Assembly: GCA_002433805.1 (NCBI GenBank)
Contig: DJIW01000056.1
Coordinates: 1-17,538 of the forward strand
Direction of reading: 5' to 3'
DNA length: 17,538 nt
Source: Competibacteraceae bacterium UBA6584
GTDB taxonomy: Bacteria > Pseudomonadota > Gammaproteobacteria > Competibacterales > Competibacteraceae
Shown here: one piece after another, positions 12,552 to 17,538 of the stretch
Position numbering within the stretch: the stretch's first letter is position 1
Layout of the letters: every line of letters starts with the position of its first letter
Notes under the pieces: generated by a model
Database searches by the model: none
What the model was told of the DNA's origin: nothing
What the model saw: the letters and a program-made list of their open reading frames with translations, nothing else
Made by a program: the position numbers and the translations under genes

Positions 12552-13273
12552 CCCATGATTTATCGTTTTGGAGCTTGATTACCAACGCCAGCCTGATCGT
12601 GCAGTTGATCATGTTGCTGCTGGTGGTGGTCTCGCTCGGCTCGTGGTGGGTAATCGTCAAGAAAGGTTTGGTGTTGGAATCCGCCAAGCGGGCGGCCGAT
12701 CAGTTCGAGGACGATTTTTGGTCGGGGATCGACCTGGCCGTGCTGTACGCGCGCATCAACCGCCAAAAGGAGGTCACGTGGGGGATAGAGGCCATTTTTC
12801 TGGCGGGTTTTCAGGAATTCCTGCGCTTGCGCTCACAACCGACCATGGACCCGGAATCGGTCGTCAGCGGAGCCCAACGCGCGATGCGGGCGGCCGGTTC
12901 GCGGGAGCTTGACGAATTGGAAATGTACCTGTCGCTGCTGGCGACCACCGGTTCCACCAGCCCCTATATCGGGCTGTTCGGAACGGTCTGGGGCATCATG
13001 AATTCGTTCCGGGCGCTCGGGTTGACGCAGCAGGCGACGCTGGCGCAAGTCGCGCCGGGCATCGCCGAGGCGCTGATCGCGACCGCCATGGGCCTGTTCG
13101 CGGCGATTCCGGCGGTCATCTTCTACAACCGCTACGCCCATGAGGTGGATCGGCTGGCCAACCGCTACGAGACGTTCATGGAAGAGTTTTCCAATATCTT
13201 GCAACGCCAGTCCTACAACCTGCGCAAAAATTACGTCGACGCCGGCCGAGCCGCCGCGTCGCCTCAAGGTTGA
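12548..13273 (+). CDS. tolQ: Tol-Pal proton-channel subunit TolQ
   Basis: TolQ forms, with TolR, the inner-membrane proton-driven motor that energises TolA for outer-membrane constriction at division. The 241-residue protein (E. coli 230) shows three membrane segments: about 16-37 (LIVQLIMLLLVVVSLGSWWVIV), 127-155 (including TGSTSPYIGLFGTVWGIM) and 171-194 (GIAEALIATAMGLFAAIPAVIF). The last two carry the conserved pore signature of the TolQ/ExbB/MotA family. It starts at GTG 12548, overlapping ybgC by 4 bp, and is followed three bases later by tolR. Confidence 0.97.
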   Translation: MTHDLSFWSLITNASLIVQLIMLLLVVVSLGSWWVIVKKGLVLESAKRAADQFEDDFWSGIDLAVLYARINRQKEVTWGIEAIFLAGFQEFLRLRSQPTMDPESVVSGAQRAMRAAGSRELDELEMYLSLLATTGSTSPYIGLFGTVWGIMNSFRALGLTQQATLAQVAPGIAEALIATAMGLFAAIPAVIFYNRYAHEVDRLANRYETFMEEFSNILQRQSYNLRKNYVDAGRAAASPQG

Positions 13274-13276
13274 ATC

Positions 13277-13732
13277 ATGGCCCGGCGCAGCTCGCACAGC
13301 CGCCTGAAGGCGGAAATCAACATCGTTCCCTACATCGACGTGATGCTGGTGTTGCTGGTCATTTTCATGGTGACCGCGCCCTTGCTCAATCAAGGCGTGG
13401 AGGTCGATTTGCCCAAGGCTCCCGCCGAGAGGATCGACACTCAGGAGCAAGACACCCAAGTGTTGGTCTTGTCGGTGCAGAAGGGAGGAAGCTGTTATTT
13501 CAACATCGGCTCGGAAAAAGCCCAGCAGATCAATTGCGCGGATCTGGAACCCCGGCTTGCCGACATCCGCGAGCGCTTGACGCACAAGCCGCAGCCGCCG
13601 GTGCTGGTCCGCGCGGATCGCGAGTTGAAATACGATGATGTCATCAAGGCGATGGCGGTCTTGCGAGAAGCGGGCGCTGAAAAAGTCGGGCTGTCCACCG
13701 CGCCGCCCGATTCGCCGCCGGCTCGGCCTTAA
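13277..13732 (+). CDS. tolR: Tol-Pal motor subunit TolR
   Basis: TolR is a single-pass ExbD-like protein whose membrane aspartate carries protons. In this 151-residue protein the segment INIVPYIDVMLVLLVIFMVT places that residue at D21. It is followed by APLLNQGVEVDLPKA, a family motif, and a periplasmic ExbD-type domain ending ALREAGAEKVGLSTAP. Slightly longer than E. coli TolR (142). It lies in the operon between tolQ (3-base gap) and tolA (9-base gap). Confidence 0.97.
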   Translation: MARRSSHSRLKAEINIVPYIDVMLVLLVIFMVTAPLLNQGVEVDLPKAPAERIDTQEQDTQVLVLSVQKGGSCYFNIGSEKAQQINCADLEPRLADIRERLTHKPQPPVLVRADRELKYDDVIKAMAVLREAGAEKVGLSTAPPDSPPARP

Positions 13733-13741
13733 CCCAGCCCG

Positions 13742-15379
13742 ATGCAAACAGAGCGTCAAAGACGTTATCAGGATATTGTGGCGACGGTCGTTGCCGTCGC
13801 TGTCCATGGCGTGTTCCTGGGTTTTTTATTGCTCAATCTGAGCACCGCCAGCGCTCCGAAGCCCGAACAGCTCAAAGCCGAGCCGATTCCAGCCCAAGTC
13901 GTGGACGAGATGACGATTCGGGAGGAGCAGAAGCGCTTGGCGGAAGAAGAACGTCGCCGCCAGCGCGAAGAAGCGGAGCGGCAAGCGCAACTGGCTCGGG
14001 CCGAACGGGAAGCGCGCGCGGCGGAAGAGCGCCGGCAAGCTGAACTTCGCCGTCAGCAGCAAGAGGAAGCCCGGCTTAAAGCCGCCGAGGAAGCTAAAAG
14101 ACAAGCGGCCGAGGAGGCCAAACGCCAAGCGGCGGATCAAGCCCGACGCGAGGCGGTCGAAGAGACCCGGCGCGAAGCGGCCGAGGAGGCCAAACGCCAA
14201 GCGGCGGAAGAAGCGAGACGTCAGGCCGCGCAACAGGCCAAGCGCGAGGCCGCCGAGGAAGCCCGGCGCGAGGCGGCTGAGGAAGCCAAACGCGAAGCGG
14301 CCGAGGAGTCAAAGCGGCAAGCCGCGCAACAGGCCAAGCGCGAAGCGGCCGAGGAAGCCCGGCGCGAGGCCGCGCAACAGGCCAAACGCGAAGCGGCGGA
14401 AGAAGCGAGACGCCAGGCCGCGCAACAGGCCAAACGCGAAGCGGCCGAGGAAGCCCGGCGCGAGGCGGCGCAACAGGCCAAGCGCGAGGTGGCTGAAGCG
14501 GCCAGACGCGAAGCGGCCGAGGAGGCCAAACGCCAAGCGGCGGAACAAGCCCGGCGCGAGGCGGCGCAACAGGCCAAGCGTGAGGCCACGGAAGAAGCGA
14601 GACGTCAGACGGCGCAACAGGCCAAGCGCGAGGCCGCCGAGGAAGCCCGACGCGAAGCGGCGCAGCAGGCCAAGCGCGAAGCAGCGGAAGAAGCCCGACG
14701 CGAGGCGGCGCAGCAGGCCAAGCGCGAAGCAGCGGAAGAAGCGAGGCGTCAGGCGGCGCAGCAGGCCAAGCGCGAAGCCGCCGAGGAAGCGCGGCGCGCG
14801 GCGGCCGCTGAAGCCCGACAAGCCGCCGCTGAAGCTGCAAGACGGCAAGCGGCGGAAGAAGCAAAACGCGCCGCCGCCGAGGAAGCGCGCCGTAGGGCGG
14901 CTGACGAAGCGAAACGGGCGGCAGCGGAAGAAGCGCGCCGTAGAGCGGCTGAGGAAGCGAAACGCGCGGCGGCGGAAGAAGCGAAACGCGCCGCCGCCGA
15001 AGAAGCGCGGCGTCAGGCGGCGGAAGAAGCGCGGCGAAAAGCCGATGAGGCGCGCCAGCTCGCGCAAAAGCTGGCCGCGCGCGAAAGAGCTAAATCCAGC
15101 GCTTCAGCCCATGCCGGCAATGTGATCGGCCCTTATGTGGAACGGCATTGGACTCCCATGGCGAGCAGCCCCGGAGGTCTGCTCTGCCTGCTCAGGATCA
15201 CGGTGACGCCTTCTGGACAAGTGACCAACGTGCAAGTCGTAAAGGGGAGCGGAGACAGCCTGTTCGACAATTCAGCGGTGGCGGCGGCCCGTCGGGCTTC
15301 GCCGTTGCCGATGCCCGCCGATTCGGATGTGGCGCAGGAGTTGCGACCCACCTTTATTCTGAGATTCCGACCGAAGTAA
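13742..15379 (+). CDS. tolA: Tol-Pal bridging protein TolA, long repeat-rich form
   Basis: TolA spans the periplasm from the TolQR motor to Pal/TolB. The 545-residue protein is clearly longer than E. coli TolA (421). Domain I holds one membrane helix (about 12-33). Domain II (about 56-452) is a charged helical rod of Ala/Glu/Lys/Arg/Gln repeats; AQQAKRE alone occurs ten times between residues 163 and 345. Domain III (about 458-545) is the globular TonB/TolA C-terminal domain, with VERHWTPM, LLRITVTPSGQVTNVQVVKGSGD and SPLPMPADSDVAQELRPTFILRF. It has a single Cys (C482), so the disulfide of the E. coli domain is probably absent. The extra length is all in the rod, which may reflect repeat expansion or a wider periplasm. 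Confidence 0.96.
   Translation: MQTERQRRYQDIVATVVAVAVHGVFLGFLLLNLSTASAPKPEQLKAEPIPAQVVDEMTIREEQKRLAEEERRRQREEAERQAQLARAEREARAAEERRQAELRRQQQEEARLKAAEEAKRQAAEEAKRQAADQARREAVEETRREAAEEAKRQAAEEARRQAAQQAKREAAEEARREAAEEAKREAAEESKRQAAQQAKREAAEEARREAAQQAKREAAEEARRQAAQQAKREAAEEARREAAQQAKREVAEAARREAAEEAKRQAAEQARREAAQQAKREATEEARRQTAQQAKREAAEEARREAAQQAKREAAEEARREAAQQAKREAAEEARRQAAQQAKREAAEEARRAAAAEARQAAAEAARRQAAEEAKRAAAEEARRRAADEAKRAAAEEARRRAAEEAKRAAAEEAKRAAAEEARRQAAEEARRKADEARQLAQKLAARERAKSSASAHAGNVIGPYVERHWTPMASSPGGLLCLLRITVTPSGQVTNVQVVKGSGDSLFDNSAVAAARRASPLPMPADSDVAQELRPTFILRFRPK
14072..15091 (+). repeat. Degenerate 24/48-bp repeats encoding the TolA rod
   Basis: This kilobase encodes 8-residue units such as AAEEAKRQ and AAQQAKRE, often alternating in 16-residue (48-bp) pairs of the form AAQQAKREAAEEARRE. 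Blocks such as GCGCAACAGGCCAAGCGCGA recur nearly unchanged. The section from 14228 to 14776 has the highest similarity between copies; the flanks are older and more varied. Repetition of this kind also opens long meaningless frames on other strands. Confidence 0.9.
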
Positions 15380-15431
15380 GCTAAGTTTCACTCATCGTGC
15401 TGAGATTGATTATGTTGGAGGAGGTCCATCC

Positions 15432-16631
15432 TTGAAATCGTTTGTGAAAACTGTCGGAGCGCTGGCGCTCCTGCTGGGCGTTGGATCGCTCGCGCATGCT
15501 GAGTTGACTATCGACGTCAGCAAGGGCATCGGGGAAAGCGGCATTCCCATCGCCATTTCGCCTTTCGCGGGCGGCGCGCCCGAAAATGTCGCCGGCGTCA
15601 TCGCCTCCGATTTAAAACGGACCGGCAAATTTGCGCCGCAATCCGCCGGCGCGCAAGCCGACTACAGCGTGACCGGTCAAGCCAGCCCCGGCGGCGCGCG
15701 CGGCTATGTGGTGCAATTCAAGCTGGCGGGGGCGCAGGGCAGCCAGTTGTTGGGCATGTCGTTCGATGTGCCGTCCAATCAGTTGCGGCCGGTGGCCCAT
15801 CGGATCAGCGATTTGATCTATGAAAAACTGACGGGTGAAAAAGGCTTGGCGGGAACCAAGATCGCCTTCGTCACCGCCGGCGGCGGCTTTTGGCTGCTGG
15901 TGGTCGCCGACGCCGACGGACAAAATCCCAACGTCATTTTGCGCTCCGGCCAGCCGATCATGTCGCCGTCGTGGTCGCCGGACGGTTCGCGGCTAGCTTA
16001 CGTGTCCTTCGAGGGTCGCAGGCCGCAGATCGTGGTGCAGGAGGTTTACAGCGGCGCCCGGCGAGTAGTTTCCGCCGCGCCCGGCATCAACGGCGCGCCG
16101 TCCTGGGCTCCCAACGGCCAGCGCTTGGCTTTTACCTTATCCAAGGACGGCAATCCCGAAATTTACGCCCTGGATTTGGGCAGCCAAAATCCGGTGCGCC
16201 TGACCAGCGCCAACGCGATCGACACCGAGCCTGTTTGGTTGTCGGACGGCAGTTTGGTGTTTACCTCGGATCGCGGCGGTTCACCGCAGATATACCGGAT
16301 CGGACCCGGCGGCGGCGCGGCCCAGCGCCTGACCTTCGAGGGCGACTACAACGCCAGCCCCACCGCATCGCCGGACGGCCGCTACATCGCGATGGTGCAC
16401 CGGCGCGGCGGGCAGTTTTACATCGCCGCGCTGGATATGAAAACCCGCCAGTTTCGGGTGTTGACCTCCGGTGGGCTGGATGAATCGCCCAGCTTCGCGC
16501 CCAACGGCCGCATGATCATCTATTCCAACGGCCGGCAGTTGAACGCGGTGTCCGTGGACGGCGGCGTGAAACAAGATTTCGTCTTGCGCGGCCGGGTTCG
16601 AGATCCAGTTTGGGCCCCTTACGGCCGTTGA
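15432..16631 (+). CDS. tolB: Tol-Pal periplasmic beta-propeller TolB
   Basis: TolB is the periplasmic partner that shuttles between Pal and TolA. The 399-residue protein has a signal peptide (MKSFVKTVGALALLLGVGSLAHA), an N-terminal domain (ELTIDVSKG to about EKLTGEKG), then a beta-propeller with WSPDG-type repeats: PSWSPDGSRLAYVS, PSWAPNGQRLAFTL, PVWLSDGSLVFTS, PTASPDGRYIAMVH and PSFAPNGRMIIYS. The start is TTG at 15432, supported by a strong GGAGGAGG at 15417-15424 seven bases upstream and by the signal peptide. It is 30 residues shorter than E. coli TolB. The 52-base gap after tolA shows no terminator. Confidence 0.96.
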   Translation: MKSFVKTVGALALLLGVGSLAHAELTIDVSKGIGESGIPIAISPFAGGAPENVAGVIASDLKRTGKFAPQSAGAQADYSVTGQASPGGARGYVVQFKLAGAQGSQLLGMSFDVPSNQLRPVAHRISDLIYEKLTGEKGLAGTKIAFVTAGGGFWLLVVADADGQNPNVILRSGQPIMSPSWSPDGSRLAYVSFEGRRPQIVVQEVYSGARRVVSAAPGINGAPSWAPNGQRLAFTLSKDGNPEIYALDLGSQNPVRLTSANAIDTEPVWLSDGSLVFTSDRGGSPQIYRIGPGGGAAQRLTFEGDYNASPTASPDGRYIAMVHRRGGQFYIAALDMKTRQFRVLTSGGLDESPSFAPNGRMIIYSNGRQLNAVSVDGGVKQDFVLRGRVRDPVWAPYGR

Positions 16632-16671
16632 CCGTTTGCTTTCTTAGTTCCAGTCGATGGGAGAATCTGCC

Positions 16672-17274
16672 ATGCAATATGCTGTCAAGACCTTGATCGC
16701 CGTCGCCTCGTTGGCGTTTTTAGCCGGTTGCGCCTCGACCGGGCAAAATACCGAGGAAACCACGGATAGCACGATCACGACGCAACCGGATGCGACCGGG
16801 CAGCCGGGCCAGGAAGCGTACAGCTACCCCTACGGACAAGCGCCGAGCGGCTACGACGCCTACGATACCAGCGGAGGCGAGCAGTTGGCCGGCGCGCCCG
16901 GCGGCAGGGCCGGCCGTGGCGGCGGTGGCGGTGGCGGTAACGTGGTGTCGGCGGATCGGATCGTGTATTTCGAGTACGACAGCGCCAATATTCGGGCTGA
17001 AAGCCGTCCGGTCATCGCGGCCAACGCGCGCGCCCTGACCAACAACCGCCGCAGCGTCACCCAACTGGAAGGCCACACCGACGAGCGCGGCAGCCGCGAG
17101 TACAATATCGCCTTGGGGGAACGCCGGGCCAACGCCGTGCGTCAAGCCATGACCGCCATGGGCGTTTCGCCGCAGCAAATTCGGGTGGTCAGCTACGGCG
17201 AGGAACGTCCGGCCGCCGCCGGCCAGGACGAACAGAGCTATGCGCTGAACCGGCGCGTGGAAATCGTGTACTGA
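16672..17274 (+). CDS. pal: Peptidoglycan-associated lipoprotein Pal
   Basis: Pal anchors the outer membrane to peptidoglycan. The 200-residue precursor starts at ATG 16672 with GGGAG (16659-16663) upstream; an in-frame ATG at 16657 would spoil the signal. The lipoprotein signal peptide ends LAFLAGC, with lipidation at C20. The OmpA-like C-terminal domain has YFEYDSANIRAESRPVI, LEGHTDERGSREYNIALGERRA and a final NRRVEIVY, carrying the conserved peptidoglycan-binding segment TDERG. Between them lies an unusually long low-complexity linker rich in Thr, Gln, Tyr and Gly, ending in a run of seven glycines, making it longer than E. coli Pal (173). Confidence 0.97.
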   Translation: MQYAVKTLIAVASLAFLAGCASTGQNTEETTDSTITTQPDATGQPGQEAYSYPYGQAPSGYDAYDTSGGEQLAGAPGGRAGRGGGGGGGNVVSADRIVYFEYDSANIRAESRPVIAANARALTNNRRSVTQLEGHTDERGSREYNIALGERRANAVRQAMTAMGVSPQQIRVVSYGEERPAAAGQDEQSYALNRRVEIVY

Positions 17275-17287
17275 GGGACGCGCCGCA

Positions 17288-17538
17288 ATGAGCTCTTGGC
17301 GGTCGCTTGGGTTGCTGTTCGCCGTGCTGGGAGGCGTGGCCATGCCGATTGGTGTCGGCCAGGCCCAACGCCCCCCGGCGCCGGATTACCAACTGACCTT
17401 GGAATTGCTGGAACGGGTCGAGCAGTTGGAGGCGGAAATCCGACATATTCGCGGCGAGTTGGAACTGCAACGGCATCAGCTCGATTTATTCCGGCAGGAG
17501 CGGGCCGCCGCGTCTCCCCCTGTAGAACGACACATGAC
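17288..17538 (+). CDS. cpoB: CpoB/YbgF, Tol-Pal coordinator (5' part, cut by window end)
   Basis: The frame opens at ATG 17288, 13 bases after pal, with GAGGGA upstream, and stays open to the last base. It encodes a signal peptide (MSSWRSLGLLFAVLGGVAMPIGVGQAQ) followed by a coiled-coil (LELLERVEQLEAEIRHIRGE and onwards), the trimerisation helix of CpoB. CpoB links peptidoglycan synthesis at the septum with Tol-driven outer-membrane constriction. The C-terminal TPR domain is beyond the window. The assignment rests on the N-terminal pattern and its position after pal. Confidence 0.88.
   Translation, partial: MSSWRSLGLLFAVLGGVAMPIGVGQAQRPPAPDYQLTLELLERVEQLEAEIRHIRGELELQRHQLDLFRQERAAASPPVERHM

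Noticed and set aside
12833..13807. 324-residue minus-strand frame opposite tolQ and tolR
   Set aside because: Covers two unambiguous Tol genes; its His/Arg/Gln-rich sequence resembles an antisense reading.
14094..15067. Long minus-strand open frames opposite tolA
   Set aside because: They are rich in Leu/Arg/Pro/Ala/Phe repeats that mirror the Ala/Glu/Lys/Arg repeats of TolA; GC-rich repetition removes stops on the other strand. No start signals or family patterns are present.
14072..15091. CRISPR-like array
   Set aside because: The repeats are contiguous, coding and degenerate with no unique spacers; they are the TolA rod.
1..17538. tRNA, rRNA, insertion sequences, phage genes
   Set aside because: No cloverleaf, rRNA segment, transposase or integrase pattern was recognised on either strand.

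Overview
The window is visibly GC-rich and looks like a gammaproteobacterial chromosome. The main reason is the order yebC-ruvC-ruvA-ruvB followed by ybgC-tolQ-tolR-tolA-tolB-pal-cpoB, a layout typical of Gammaproteobacteria. Genus cannot be read from the sequence. The recognition is by motif and residue spacing only; no database was searched.

Layout: (1) 74-863 (+): a DUF4239/bestrophin-like membrane protein gene broken by an apparent +1 frameshift near 542, followed by a good intrinsic terminator. (2) 928-2688 (-): an NAD operon, nrtR (Nudix-derived repressor) then nadA (quinolinate synthase), with two palindromic GTGTA/TACAC-type operators just upstream of nrtR. (3) 2874-3521 (+): a lipase-like alpha/beta hydrolase. 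(4) 3560-8491: a quorum-sensing island. A LuxR-type regulator (-) is divergent from a LuxI-type acyl-homoserine lactone synthase (+). The synthase is followed by an acyl carrier protein, a GcvT-fold protein and two short-chain dehydrogenase/reductase (SDR) proteins. A 20-bp lux box lies just before luxI, correctly spaced from a -10 element. (5) 8667-11677 (+): yebC and the ruvCAB Holliday-junction genes. (6) 11679-12068 (-): a small secreted EF-hand protein. (7) 12147 to the window end (+): the Tol-Pal envelope operon, with an unusually long, repeat-rich TolA; cpoB runs off the edge.

The most interesting part is the luxI-linked cluster. The ACP overlaps luxI by 4 bp, so AHL synthesis and carrier-protein chemistry appear co-expressed under LuxR control. 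The three downstream enzyme-fold proteins each lack a residue that is catalytic in their parent family. The GcvT-like protein has Cys-Glu where T-proteins have Asp-Asp. The first SDR has Met/Arg in place of the Tyr/Lys pair. The second, FabG-like SDR has His in place of the catalytic Tyr. This suggests either a self-inducing biosynthetic cluster for an unusual small molecule or a dedicated acyl-ACP supply for an unusual AHL. The remaining regions are largely housekeeping.
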